Source of the DNA: Noviherbaspirillum sedimenti
GTDB lineage: Bacteria; Pseudomonadota; Gammaproteobacteria; Burkholderiales; Burkholderiaceae_D
Length of the DNA stretch: 64,000 bases
Assembly: GCF_003590835.1 (NCBI RefSeq)
Contig: NZ_QYUQ01000002.1
Coordinates: forward strand, 868,001-932,000
Direction of reading: 5' to 3'
Shown: one piece after another, positions 1 to 8,921 of the stretch
Layout: each line of letters begins with the position of its first letter
Numbering within the stretch: the first letter of the stretch is position 1
Made by a program: the position numbers and the translations under genes
Notes under the pieces: generated by a model
What the model saw: the letters and a program-made list of their open reading frames with translations, nothing else
Told to the model about the DNA's origin: nothing
Databases searched by the model: none

Positions 1-2272
1 CGAAGGCATCCAGCGTACCGAGGCGGGTACGGTGTTCAGCTACCTGCCGGTGCGGGTCGGCGAAACCTTTACCGATGAAAAAGGCGCGGCCGCCATCAAG
101 GCGCTGTATGCGACCGGGTTTTTCAAGGATGTCCGCATCGAAGCCGAGGGCAATGTCCTGGTAGTGATGGTGGAAGAGCGCCCGGCCATCGCCGGCGTCG
201 ATTTTTCCGGCATCAAGGAATTCGACAAGGACCAGCTGACCAAGGCACTGAAAGAAATCGGCCTGGCCGAGTCGCGCATCTTCGACAAGGCCATGGTCGA
301 CCGCGCCGAGCAGGAACTCAAGCGCCAGTATTTGTCGCGCGGCCTGTACGGCGCAAAAGTGACCACCACCGTCACGCCGATCGAGCGCAACCGCGTCAAC
401 ATCAACTTCGCCGTGGATGAGGGCGATGCCGCCCGCATCAAGCAAATCACCTTCGTCGGCAACAAGGTCTACAGCGACAAGGAATTGCGCGAACTGGTGA
501 ACCTGACCACGCCGGGCTGGTTCACCTGGTACACCAAGTCGGACCAGTACACCAAGCAGAAGCTGACCGGCGATATCGAAAGCATCAAGTCGCATTATCT
601 CAACAGCGGCTATCTCGAGATGCAGGTCGAATCGACCCAGGTGTCGATTACGCCGGACAAGAAGAATATCTACATCACCATCAACATCAACGAAGGCGAG
701 AAATTCAAGGTCGCCGACGTCAAGCTCGAAGGTGAATTGCTCGGCCGCGAGGCGGAGCTGAAATCGCTGCTGGAGTTGAAAAAGGGCGATGTCTATTCCG
801 GCGAGAGGCTGGCCGAGAGCGTCAAGAAAATTTCCGAACGCATGGGCACCTTCGGCTATGCCTTCGCCAATGTGAATGCCAACCCCGACATCGACCGGGA
901 AAAGCGCGAAGTGGCGTTTACTGTCTTTATCGACCCGGGCAAGCGCGTGTACGTGCGTCGCGTCAACGTGGCGGGCAATACCATCACGCGCGATGAAGTG
1001 GTGCGGCGTGAATTCCGCCAGTTCGAAAGCTCCTGGTACGACGGCGACAAGATCAAGAACTCGCGTAACCGCGTCGACCGCCTCGGCTATTTCAATGAAG
1101 TGAATATCGAGACTCCGGAGGTGCCGGGCACCACCGACCAGGTGGACGTCAACGTCGCGGTGGTGGAGAAGCCGACCGGCACGCTGTCGCTGGGCGCCGG
1201 TTTTTCGAGCAGCGAACGGATGACGCTGTCGGCCTCGATCCACCAGGCCAATGCCTTCGGCAGCGGCAAAACGATCGGCCTGGACGTCAATACCAGTAAA
1301 TACAACCGCACCATTGCCGTGTCACATGTCGATCCCTATGTGACCGACGATGGCATCAGCCGCAGTATCGAAGTGTTTTACCGCACCAGCCGTCCGCCGC
1401 TGCTCAATACCGGCGAATACAAGATCGTCACCGCCGGCGGCAGCGTCCATCACGGCGTGCCGTTCAGCGACCTGGATACCGTGTTCTTCGGCGTGGGTGT
1501 CGAAAATACCAAGGTCACGACTTATCGGGGTTTCGGCGCAGCCGATGGTGGAAATGGAAGTTTCATTGACAGCCCATTGGTGTATCAGAATTATGTGCGG
1601 GATTTTGGCGGCCGTCAGAGCGGCTGCACCATCAACTGTATCGAAACTGCCGCGACCACCAGCTTCCCGCTATCCGTTGCCTGGCAAAGGGATAGCCGCG
1701 ACAGCGTGCTGACCCCCACCGTTGGCCAGTATCAGCGCGCCAATCTGGAAGTGGCCGCCTTTGGCGACCAGCGCTATTACCGCGGCGTTTATCAATACCA
1801 GCATTTTCAGCCGCTTTTCAAGACCATGACGCTGGCTTTCAATGGTGAAGTCGACTATGGCGCCGGTATCGGCTCCAAACCCTATCCGGTCTTCAAGAAT
1901 TTCTATGCCGGTGGCATTGGCTCGGTGCGCGGTTTCGAAGGCTCGTCACTGGGCGAACGCTCCAGCCCGACCCCAAGCAATGCGCAAGGCGATGCCCTGG
2001 GCGGTTCCAAGCGCCTCATCGCCAATGTGGAATTCCAGGTGCCGTTCTCGGGCCGGGACCGCAGCCTGCGCTGGTTCACCTTTGTGGATGCCGGCAATGT
2101 TTTTTCGGAACACCAGAAAATCAAGGCCGGTGATTTGCGCTATTCCGCCGGTCTCGGCCTCAGCTGGATTTCGCCGATCGGCCCATTGAAAATCAGCTAT
2201 GGCAAGCCGCTGAATGCCAAGCAGGGCGACCTGACGCAGAACTTCCAGTTCCAGCTGGGTACCGGTTTCTAA
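1..2272 (+). CDS. bamA: Outer membrane protein assembly factor BamA (5' end cut by window edge)
   Basis: BamA is the central pore-forming subunit of the BAM complex, which folds and inserts beta-barrel proteins into the outer membrane. The frame is open from base 2, and the first visible residues (EGIQRTEAGTVFSYLPV) already match POTRA domain 1, so the true start lies upstream. About 756 residues are visible. The N-terminal ~400 residues fit consecutive POTRA domains, followed by an Omp85/surface-antigen barrel that includes a VRGF loop motif (GSVRGFEGSSLG). The protein ends in phenylalanine (QLGTGF), the usual C-terminal signal of outer-membrane barrels. Skp/OmpH and lipid A genes follow on the same strand, the standard proteobacterial envelope operon. 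Identification is very secure. Confidence 0.97.
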   Translation, partial: EGIQRTEAGTVFSYLPVRVGETFTDEKGAAAIKALYATGFFKDVRIEAEGNVLVVMVEERPAIAGVDFSGIKEFDKDQLTKALKEIGLAESRIFDKAMVDRAEQELKRQYLSRGLYGAKVTTTVTPIERNRVNINFAVDEGDAARIKQITFVGNKVYSDKELRELVNLTTPGWFTWYTKSDQYTKQKLTGDIESIKSHYLNSGYLEMQVESTQVSITPDKKNIYITININEGEKFKVADVKLEGELLGREAELKSLLELKKGDVYSGERLAESVKKISERMGTFGYAFANVNANPDIDREKREVAFTVFIDPGKRVYVRRVNVAGNTITRDEVVRREFRQFESSWYDGDKIKNSRNRVDRLGYFNEVNIETPEVPGTTDQVDVNVAVVEKPTGTLSLGAGFSSSERMTLSASIHQANAFGSGKTIGLDVNTSKYNRTIAVSHVDPYVTDDGISRSIEVFYRTSRPPLLNTGEYKIVTAGGSVHHGVPFSDLDTVFFGVGVENTKVTTYRGFGAADGGNGSFIDSPLVYQNYVRDFGGRQSGCTINCIETAATTSFPLSVAWQRDSRDSVLTPTVGQYQRANLEVAAFGDQRYYRGVYQYQHFQPLFKTMTLAFNGEVDYGAGIGSKPYPVFKNFYAGGIGSVRGFEGSSLGERSSPTPSNAQGDALGGSKRLIANVEFQVPFSGRDRSLRWFTFVDAGNVFSEHQKIKAGDLRYSAGLGLSWISPIGPLKISYGKPLNAKQGDLTQNFQFQLGTGF

Positions 2273-2330
2273 AGGTGTAGTGGCATAATAAGCGTTTTCA
2301 GTCGTAATTCGGATTCGGAGAAACACCTTG

Positions 2331-2846
2331 ATGTCGATAGCTCATTCAACCCGCTGGATCAAATGCGCAGCCCTGATGGCAGCGTGCCTGCTGCCGCTGG
2401 CAGGCGCGCAGGCGCAGGATGCAAAAATCGGATTTGTCAGCACCGAGCGGATTTTCCGCGAAGCAGTGCCCGCGAAGGCGGCGCAGACCAAGATCGAGCA
2501 GGAATTTTCCAAGCGCGACCGTGAATTGCAGGATCTGGCGGCGCGCCTGAAATCGACATCGGAACGACTCGACAAGGACGCCGCGGTCCTCTCCGAGTCG
2601 GACCGCATGCGTCGCCAGCGCGAACTGACCGAGCTGGACAAGGATTTTCAGCGCAAGCAGCGCGAATTCCGCGAAGACCTGAACCAGCGCCGCAACGAGG
2701 AACTGGCGGTCGTGCTGGAGCGCACCAACAAGGTGATCAAGCAGATTGCCGAAGCTGAAAAATACGATATCGTTTTCCAGGAAGCAGTGTATGCCAGCCC
2801 GCGCATTGACATCACCGACAAGGTGTTGAAGGCGCTGAACAAGTAA
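2331..2846 (+). CDS. skp: OmpH/Skp family periplasmic chaperone
   Basis: Skp holds unfolded outer-membrane proteins in the periplasm and hands them to the BAM complex. The ~171-residue product begins with a Sec signal peptide (hydrophobic ALMAACLLPLAGAQA, cleavage likely after AQA), then a short beta segment (KIGFVSTERIF). A long charged coiled coil follows at about residues 50-120 and forms the tentacles of the trimer. I chose the ATG at 2331, which has GGAG ten bases upstream; an in-frame TTG directly before it is a possible alternative. It lies 58 bp after bamA. A strong terminator hairpin follows it, so part of the transcription probably stops here. Confidence 0.93.
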   Translation: MSIAHSTRWIKCAALMAACLLPLAGAQAQDAKIGFVSTERIFREAVPAKAAQTKIEQEFSKRDRELQDLAARLKSTSERLDKDAAVLSESDRMRRQRELTELDKDFQRKQREFREDLNQRRNEELAVVLERTNKVIKQIAEAEKYDIVFQEAVYASPRIDITDKVLKALNK

Positions 2847-2862
2847 GCATGCATTCCGATAA

Positions 2863-2903
2863 GGGAAAGAACGGTTTTGCGCCGTTCTTTCCCATCTTTT
2901 TTT
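2863..2903 (+). terminator. Intrinsic terminator between skp and lpxD
   Basis: A perfect 12-bp stem (GGGAAAGAACGG paired with CCGTTCTTTCCC) closes a 7-nt loop and is followed by ATC and seven T. It lies inside the bamA-lpxB gene run, so it likely acts as a partial terminator or attenuator separating outer-membrane protein biogenesis from lipid A synthesis. Confidence 0.8.
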
Positions 2904-2914
2904 GAGGGCCCACG

Positions 2915-3967
2915 ATGAGCACCCGGCTAAAAAACCTGGTCGAACGCCTGGGCGGCCAGCTGATCGGCGACGAGACGATCGAAGTCATCGGCATTGCGCC
3001 GCTCCACGATGCGACGGCATCGCAGCTTACTTTCCTTGCCAATTCTAAATTGCGTGCACAGGCCGCCAGGACCCGGGCGGCGGCGCTGACCCTCTCGCCG
3101 GCGGAGCACGAGGCGCTTGGTGCCGAGTACCATGGGGCGCGCATCGTCACTGACAATCCCTACGCCTGGTTCGCCCGGGCGGCGCAGTATTTCGCCAGCC
3201 TTGTGGCGATCCCGGCGAATCCGGGCGTGCATCCCAGCGCCGTAGTCGACCCGGCGGCGCAGCTGGCAGCCGATGCCAGCATTGGCCCGCTGGTAGTGAT
3301 CGAGGCCGGCGCGAAAATCGCCGCCGGAGCGGTGATCGGGGCCGGTTGCTTCATCGGTCGCGACGTGAAAATTGGCGCGGGCACCCATCTTCATTCCCGC
3401 GTGAGCTTTTACGCCGGCTGCGAAATCGGCGCGCGCGGCATCGTGCACGCCGGCGCGGTGATCGGCGCCGACGGTTTCGGCTTTGCCGGTGACAAAGGCA
3501 CCTGGGTCAAGATCCCGCAGACCGGTCGGGTAGTCATCGGCGACGATGTCGAAATCGGCGCCAATACCACGATCGACCGCGGCGCCATGACGGATACCAT
3601 CATCGAGGACGGCGTCAAGCTCGATAACCAGATCCAGATCGGCCATAACTGCCATATCGGCGCGCATACCCTGATGTCGGGTTGCACGGGCGTCGCCGGC
3701 AGCGCGAAAATCGGCAAACATTGCACCTTTGGCGGTGCTGCCATGATCCTCGGCCACCTTACCATCGCCGATCATGTCACCATTTCATCGGGCAGCCTGG
3801 TGCCGCGGTCCATTACGGAACCCGGCTTTTACACCGGGATCTACCCGCTGGCAAAAAACGCCGAATGGGAAAAATCAGCCGCCATCGTGCGCAATTTGCC
3901 AGCAATGCGTGAGAAAATCCGGGAACTTGAGAAAATCATCAAATCCTTATCAAAAGAGTCAGAATGA
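2915..3967 (+). CDS. lpxD: UDP-3-O-acylglucosamine N-acyltransferase LpxD
   Basis: LpxD performs the third step of lipid A synthesis, transferring a 3-hydroxyacyl chain from acyl-ACP to the 2-amino group of UDP-3-O-acyl-glucosamine. The 350-residue product has the N-terminal nucleotide-binding domain (to about residue 100), then a left-handed beta-helix of hexapeptide repeats (about 105-300) and a C-terminal helix. The catalytic histidine is in IGHNCHIG (His about 244, matching His239 of the E. coli enzyme). A GAGGG ribosome site precedes the ATG. The stop overlaps the fabZ start (ATGA), indicating translational coupling. Confidence 0.97.
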   Translation: MSTRLKNLVERLGGQLIGDETIEVIGIAPLHDATASQLTFLANSKLRAQAARTRAAALTLSPAEHEALGAEYHGARIVTDNPYAWFARAAQYFASLVAIPANPGVHPSAVVDPAAQLAADASIGPLVVIEAGAKIAAGAVIGAGCFIGRDVKIGAGTHLHSRVSFYAGCEIGARGIVHAGAVIGADGFGFAGDKGTWVKIPQTGRVVIGDDVEIGANTTIDRGAMTDTIIEDGVKLDNQIQIGHNCHIGAHTLMSGCTGVAGSAKIGKHCTFGGAAMILGHLTIADHVTISSGSLVPRSITEPGFYTGIYPLAKNAEWEKSAAIVRNLPAMREKIRELEKIIKSLSKESE

Positions 3968-4449
3968 ACGCCCCTGAAACGAAAACCCTCGACATTGTCC
4001 AGATCAAGCAATATCTGCCGCATCGCTATCCCTTGCTGCTGGTGGACCGCGTGCTCGACTGGGAAGCGGGCAAGTCGATTACGGCCATCAAGAACGTCAC
4101 GGTCAATGAAGAGTTTTTCAATGGCCATTTTCCCAACAAGCCGGTGATGCCGGGCGTGCTGATGATCGAGGCGATGGCGCAGACCGCCGCCTTGCTGTCC
4201 TTCCTGACCATGGGCCTGAAGCCGGATGAAAACAGCGTGGTGTATTTTCTCGGCATTGACGGCGCCCGCTTCAAGCGCCCGGTCGGCCCTGGCGACCAGC
4301 TGAAGATGCACGTGGAAATCCTGCGCAATGCGCGCGGCATCTGGAAGTACAAGGCGGTCGCCTCGGTCGATGGCCAGGTCGCGGTGGAAGCGGAATTGAT
4401 GTGCACGATGCGCAGCGCGACCGACGCGAGCCAGCCGGCGGGACAGTAA
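3964..4449 (+). CDS. fabZ: 3-hydroxyacyl-ACP dehydratase FabZ
   Basis: FabZ dehydrates 3-hydroxyacyl-ACP in fatty acid elongation. It competes with LpxA and LpxD for the same acyl-ACP, which explains its place among the lpx genes. The 161-residue product has one hot-dog fold. The catalytic pair is visible: His55 in [12 protein letters not shown] and Glu69 in MIEAMAQ, equivalent to His54/Glu68 of E. coli FabZ. It starts four bases inside lpxD, and lpxA starts 2 bp after its stop. Confidence 0.97.
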   Translation: MNAPETKTLDIVQIKQYLPHRYPLLLVDRVLDWEAGKSITAIKNVTVNEEFFNGHFPNKPVMPGVLMIEAMAQTAALLSFLTMGLKPDENSVVYFLGIDGARFKRPVGPGDQLKMHVEILRNARGIWKYKAVASVDGQVAVEAELMCTMRSATDASQPAGQ

Positions 4450-4451
4450 AC

Positions 4452-5240
4452 ATGAGCAAGATCCATTCGACTGCGCTTGTCGATCCGCAGGCGCAACTGG
4501 ACGCTTCGGTCGAGGTTGGCGCTTATACGGTGATCGGCCCGCATGTGAAGATCGGCGCCGGCACCACTGTCGGCCCGCACGTGGTGATCGAAGGGCACAC
4601 GACGATCGGCTGCGATAACCGGATTTTCCAGTTTTCTTCGCTCGGCGCGGCGCCGCAGGACAAGAAATATGCCGGCGAACCGACCCGATTGGAGATCGGC
4701 GACCGCAACACCATCCGTGAATTCTGCACCTTCAATCTCGGCACGGTACAGGATGCCGGCGCCACCCGTATCGGCGACGACAACTGGATCATGGCCTATG
4801 TGCATATCGCCCATGACTGCCAGCTCGCCAGCAATATCATTCTTGCCAACAATGCCACGCTGGCCGGCCATGTGCACCTGGGCGACTGGGTGTTCCTCGG
4901 CGGTTTCACCAGCGTGCACCAGTTCTGCCATATCGGCGCGCATGCCATGACCGCTTTTACCGCCGCGGTCAGCCAGGACGTGCCGCCCTTCGTCACCGCC
5001 GCAGGCAACCGCGCAGTGCCCGCCGGGATCAATTCCGAAGGCCTGAAACGACGCGGCTTCACGCCCGAACAGATTGCCGCCATCAAGCGCGCCTATAAGC
5101 TGGTATACCGCGCCGGCCTGTCGCTGGACGAGGCGAAATCCGCGCTGGCGCAGGAAGAGGGCAAGTCGCCCGAAGCGGCGCCGCATATCCGCCTGTTGCG
5201 CGAATTTCTGGAATCCAGTGCCCGTGGCATCATCCGCTAA
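4452..5240 (+). CDS. lpxA: UDP-N-acetylglucosamine O-acyltransferase LpxA
   Basis: LpxA commits UDP-GlcNAc to lipid A by adding a 3-hydroxyacyl chain at the 3-OH. The product is 262 residues, the family's usual length, when started at the ATG at 4452 ([12 protein letters not shown]). A longer in-frame reading that begins inside fabZ is not credible. Hexapeptide repeats form the beta-helix to about residue 190. The catalytic histidine is His121 in HIAHDCQ, and a C-terminal helical domain follows. Its 3' end overlaps the lpxB start by 17 bases. Confidence 0.97.
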   Translation: MSKIHSTALVDPQAQLDASVEVGAYTVIGPHVKIGAGTTVGPHVVIEGHTTIGCDNRIFQFSSLGAAPQDKKYAGEPTRLEIGDRNTIREFCTFNLGTVQDAGATRIGDDNWIMAYVHIAHDCQLASNIILANNATLAGHVHLGDWVFLGGFTSVHQFCHIGAHAMTAFTAAVSQDVPPFVTAAGNRAVPAGINSEGLKRRGFTPEQIAAIKRAYKLVYRAGLSLDEAKSALAQEEGKSPEAAPHIRLLREFLESSARGIIR

Positions 5241-6396
5241 ACTGGCGCTGGCCATGGTCGCCGGCGAGACGTCCGGCGACCTGCTGGCCGGCAGGCTGCT
5301 GTCCGGACTGCGGCCGGCGCTGCCGGATGCCTACATTCACGGCATCGGCGGCAAGCACATGGCGCAGCATGGCTTCGTTTCCGACTGGCCCATGGAAAAG
5401 CTGGCGGTGCGCGGCCTGTTCGAGGTGCTGGCGCATTACCGCGAAATCAAGGGTATCCAGAATGCCCTGCGCGACCGCCTGCTGGCCGAGCGGCCGGCGG
5501 TCTTCATCGGCGTCGATGCGCCCGATTTCAACCTCGGGCTGGAAGCGCAACTCAAAGATGCCGGTATTCCGACCGTGCATTTCATCGGCCCGTCGATCTG
5601 GGCCTGGCGCGGCGCTCGCATCAAGAAGATCGCCCGCGCGGTGTCGCATATGCTGGTGGTGTTCCCGTTCGAGGAAGAAATCTATCGCCAGGCCGGCATT
5701 CCAGCGACCTATGTCGGCCATCCGATGGCTGAAGTGATCCCGCTGGTGCCGGATGTGGCGGCGGCGCGCGCTAGCCTTGGTCTGGACGGCAGTGCGCCGG
5801 TGGTGGCGATCCTGCCGGGCAGCCGCATGTCCGAGCTCAAATACAATAGTGCCGCCTTCATCAGCGCGGCCAGGTTGCTGCTGCAGCGCGAGCCTGGCTT
5901 GCGCATCGTGGTGCCGATGGCGGGTGAAAAGCAGCGCGAGTATTTCCGCCAGTTGCTGCTTGACGCCGGCTTGCAGGATGTGCCTCTGATAATCACGGAA
6001 GGGCAATCGCAAGTGGCCATCGCCGCCGCCGATGCGGTACTGGTCGCCTCCGGCACCGCTACCCTGGAAGTGGCTCTGTTCAAGAAGCCGATGGTGATCG
6101 CTTACAAGATGATGCGCGCATCCTGGCATGTCATGCGCCACATGGGTTACCAGCCGTGGATCGGTTTGCCGAATATCCTGGCGCGGGAATTTCTGGTGCC
6201 GGAGTTGTTGCAGGATGCGGCAACGCCGCAGGCACTGGCCGAGGCCTTGTGGACCCAGCTGGACGATGCCGGCCACCGCGCCGTCCTGCAGCAGCGTTTC
6301 ACCGATATGCACCATAGCTTGCTGCGCAATACTGCCAGGGAAAGTGCACAGGCTGTGCTGGATCTGATCGCCCGCTCGGCGAGGGGGCCGGCATGA
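5224..6396 (+). CDS. lpxB: Lipid-A-disaccharide synthase LpxB
   Basis: LpxB is a membrane-associated GT-B glycosyltransferase (family GT19) that joins UDP-diacylglucosamine to lipid X to give the lipid A disaccharide. The GTG at 5224 gives 390 residues starting [19 protein letters not shown], with the conserved N-terminal AGETSGD motif. LPGSR ([10 protein letters not shown]) and VASGTATLE motifs are present at the expected spacing. The start lies within the lpxA 3' end and the stop overlaps rnhB (ATGA), so lpxA-lpxB-rnhB are translationally coupled. Confidence 0.95.
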   Translation: MASSAKLALAMVAGETSGDLLAGRLLSGLRPALPDAYIHGIGGKHMAQHGFVSDWPMEKLAVRGLFEVLAHYREIKGIQNALRDRLLAERPAVFIGVDAPDFNLGLEAQLKDAGIPTVHFIGPSIWAWRGARIKKIARAVSHMLVVFPFEEEIYRQAGIPATYVGHPMAEVIPLVPDVAAARASLGLDGSAPVVAILPGSRMSELKYNSAAFISAARLLLQREPGLRIVVPMAGEKQREYFRQLLLDAGLQDVPLIITEGQSQVAIAAADAVLVASGTATLEVALFKKPMVIAYKMMRASWHVMRHMGYQPWIGLPNILAREFLVPELLQDAATPQALAEALWTQLDDAGHRAVLQQRFTDMHHSLLRNTARESAQAVLDLIARSARGPA

Positions 6397-7037
6397 AGGG
6401 CGCCATGAAGGACGCAAATAAGCAGGCGGAGAGTGCCAGCCTGTTCCTGTTCGACCATGCCGGCGAGCTGGTGTGCGGTGTCGATGAGGCGGGTCGCGGG
6501 CCGCTGGCCGGGCCGGTATTTGCGGCAGCGGTGATCCTCGACCCGCTGCGGCCGATCGCGGGATTGCGCGATTCCAAAAAATTGAGCGAGGCGAAGCGCG
6601 ACGCGCTGGCAATCGAGATCAAGGCGTGCGCCTTGGCCTGGGCGATTGCCGAATGTTCGGAAGCGGAAATCGATGCGCTGAATATCCTCCAGGCCACCAT
6701 GCTGGCCATGCGGCGCGCGGTGGAAGGTTTGTCGCAGCAGCCGACCCTGGCGCTGATCGACGGTAACCGTTGCCCGGTCATGCCGGTGCGTTCCGAGGCG
6801 ATCATCAAGGGCGACGACAAGGTGTCGGCGATTTCAGCTGCATCGATTCTGGCCAAGACCGCGCGCGACGCCGCGCTGGCGCAACTGCATCAGATCTATC
6901 CGCAATATGCCTTCGATCAGCACAAGGGCTATCCGACCGCGCTGCACCTCGAACGCCTGCGCCTGCATGGGGTGTCGCCGGTGCACCGCAAATCCTATGC
7001 GCCGGTGCGGGCCTTGCTGGGCCGGGAGGGGCGATGA
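6393..7037 (+). CDS. rnhB: Ribonuclease HII
   Basis: RNase HII removes ribonucleotides from RNA-DNA hybrids and single embedded ribonucleotides. The 214-residue product shows the family hallmarks: the catalytic Asp-Glu in [14 protein letters not shown], the DSKKLS motif, the next acidic residue in LALIDGN, and the last in the ILAKTARD segment. A second ATG four codons downstream (6405) could be the real start. It is coupled by ATGA overlaps to lpxB upstream and to the methyltransferase downstream. Confidence 0.96.
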   Translation: MKGAMKDANKQAESASLFLFDHAGELVCGVDEAGRGPLAGPVFAAAVILDPLRPIAGLRDSKKLSEAKRDALAIEIKACALAWAIAECSEAEIDALNILQATMLAMRRAVEGLSQQPTLALIDGNRCPVMPVRSEAIIKGDDKVSAISAASILAKTARDAALAQLHQIYPQYAFDQHKGYPTALHLERLRLHGVSPVHRKSYAPVRALLGREGR

Positions 7038-7822
7038 AAGAGATCAGCTCGCGCGAGAATCCCCTGTACAAGGAATTGAAGCAGCTCGCCACCAGCTCGC
7101 AGGCGCGCCGCAAGGCGCAGCGCACGCTGCTCGATGGCGTGCATTTGTGCGAGGCGTATCTGCAGCTGGCCGGCGACCCGCTCATGTGCGTGGCCAGCGC
7201 TTCGGCATGCAGCCAGGCCGAGGCCGCAGCGATCCTGGCGCAGTGCGAGGGGCGCCGGGTATCCTGCATCCTGCTGCCGGACGCTTTGTACCATGCCCTG
7301 AGCCAGGTCGAACAGGGTGTCGGCATCCTGTTCGTGATCGCCACGCCGCAAGCCGCAATGCCGGCGCAACTGACCCGATCGGCGGTATTGCTGGACCGGC
7401 TCCAGGATCCGGGTAACCTCGGTTCCATCCTGCGCAGCGCGGCGGCGGCCGGCATCAAACAAGTGTTTTGTAGTCCCGGCACGGTGTTCGCGTGGTCGCC
7501 AAAGGTCTTGCGGGCAGGCATGGGCGCGCATTTTTTGCTGGAGATTGTTGAAAATGCCGATCTGGCATCGGTGATGCGGGGGGCGGCGCTGCCGGTGCTG
7601 GCCACCAGTTCGCATGCGGCGCAAACGGTGTATGACATCGACCTGTCACAGCCGGTCGCGTGGCTGTTCGGCCACGAAGGGCAGGGTGTGGCGCAGGACT
7701 TGCTGGCGCAGGCCACGCAGCAGGTAGGGATTCCCCATCTGGGTGCGGTCGAATCGCTGAACGTGGCGGCCAGCGCCGCTGTGTGTTTCTTTGAACAGGT
7801 GCGGCAGACGCTGCGGGCCTAG
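7034..7822 (+). CDS. TrmH/SpoU-family RNA 2'-O-methyltransferase
   Basis: This 262-residue product is a SPOUT-class enzyme that methylates ribose 2'-OH in rRNA or tRNA using S-adenosylmethionine. It has an N-terminal substrate-binding domain (about residues 1-95) and a C-terminal SpoU domain with the three family motifs: [14 protein letters not shown], the LFGHEGQG loop, and [15 protein letters not shown]. The ATG overlaps the rnhB stop (ATGA). The precise nucleotide modified cannot be told from sequence; RlmB-like or TsnR-like roles are both possible. Confidence 0.9.
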   Translation: MKEISSRENPLYKELKQLATSSQARRKAQRTLLDGVHLCEAYLQLAGDPLMCVASASACSQAEAAAILAQCEGRRVSCILLPDALYHALSQVEQGVGILFVIATPQAAMPAQLTRSAVLLDRLQDPGNLGSILRSAAAAGIKQVFCSPGTVFAWSPKVLRAGMGAHFLLEIVENADLASVMRGAALPVLATSSHAAQTVYDIDLSQPVAWLFGHEGQGVAQDLLAQATQQVGIPHLGAVESLNVAASAAVCFFEQVRQTLRA

Positions 7823-7835
7823 CGCGGCCCGGCTG

Positions 7836-7877
7836 CAATACGCCTGCCTCAATACACCCGCCTCAATACGCCTGTTT
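7836..7877. repeat. Three tandem 14-bp units at convergent gene ends
   Basis: Three 14-bp units run head to tail (CAATACGCCTGCCT, CAATACACCCGCCT, CAATACGCCTGTTT) between the methyltransferase stop and the ppsR stop. The last unit lies inside the end of ppsR, so the ppsR stop region has been duplicated, probably by replication slippage. Confidence 0.75.
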
Positions 7878-8711
7878 GTCCGGCCTGATTTCCTGCAGGA
7901 TCATGGTGGCGATCTCTTCAATGGACTTGGCGGTGGAGGACATCCAGCGGATGCCTTCCTTGTGCATCATTTTCTCCGCTTCATTCACTTCATAGCGGCA
8001 ATTTTCCAGTGCGGCGTACTTGCTGCCGGGGCGGCGTTCATTGCGCACTTCCGACAGACGGTCGGGGGCGATCGACAGGCCAAAGATTTTCACCTTGTGC
8101 GGCAATAATTCGGGCGGCAACTTGCCGCGTTCGAAATCGTCGGGTATCAGCGGGTAATTGGCGGCCTTGACGCCATATTGCATCGCCAGGTACAGGCTGG
8201 TCGGCGTCTTGCCGGAACGGGAAACTCCAACCAGGATGATATCGGCGGCTTCGAGGTTCAGATTGGATTGGCCGTCGTCGTGCGCCAGCGAGAAATTAAT
8301 GGCATCGATGCGGCGATTGTATTCGACCGAATCGGCGATGTTGTGGCTGCGACCGATGGTATGGCTGGCCGTCACCCCGAGTTCCTGTTCGAGCGGCGCC
8401 ACGAAAGTCTGGATCAGATCCATCTGCATGCCCTGCGCCTGCCGCACAACGGCCGCCAGTTCCGGCTTGACCAGGGTGGAAAATACGATCGGGCGCTTGC
8501 CATCGGTGGCATAGGCATGGTTGATCTTCTGTACTGCTTCATGCGCCTTGTCGATGGAATCGACAAAAGGCAGGCGAATTTGCCGAAAGCGCAGGTTGAA
8601 CTGGGTCAGCACCGAGTGGCCGAAGGCTTCCGCCGTAATGCCGGTGCCATCGGAAATATAAAATGCCGTGCGATCGGCGTGCGGAACAGGGACCAGGGAA
8701 GAGTCAGGCAT
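7863..8711 (-). CDS. ppsR: PEP synthase regulatory protein (kinase/pyrophosphorylase, DUF299)
   Basis: PpsR switches PEP synthase off by ADP-dependent phosphorylation of a threonine next to the catalytic histidine, and on again by Pi-dependent dephosphorylation. The 282-residue product has the family's N-terminal domain (FYISDGTGITAEAFG) and a P-loop-like GVSRSGKTPTSLYLA at about residue 160, followed by a C-terminal domain containing the KIFGLSIAPDRL segment. The gene diverges from ppsA, its target, with a 210-bp shared upstream region. The usual pairing makes the assignment firm. Confidence 0.94.
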   Translation of the reverse strand: MPDSSLVPVPHADRTAFYISDGTGITAEAFGHSVLTQFNLRFRQIRLPFVDSIDKAHEAVQKINHAYATDGKRPIVFSTLVKPELAAVVRQAQGMQMDLIQTFVAPLEQELGVTASHTIGRSHNIADSVEYNRRIDAINFSLAHDDGQSNLNLEAADIILVGVSRSGKTPTSLYLAMQYGVKAANYPLIPDDFERGKLPPELLPHKVKIFGLSIAPDRLSEVRNERRPGSKYAALENCRYEVNEAEKMMHKEGIRWMSSTAKSIEEIATMILQEIRPDKQAY

Positions 8712-8921
8712 GGGCGCTCGAAATGAGGATGAGAAATAAGGGCAAGAGCCGGGCTTAAAATGCCCGGAAAAAACCTCATTGTATAAAGCAGAATCAGTTT
8801 GCGCACTGTAAAATGTACTTAATTGTGTTTATCGGCTTTCTGCATCTCTTCGAAGAATAACAAAAACAGCCAGCGTGAGATTGCCCCGTGAAGATTTCTT
8901 ATCATCAAACTAGAGGTTGTC

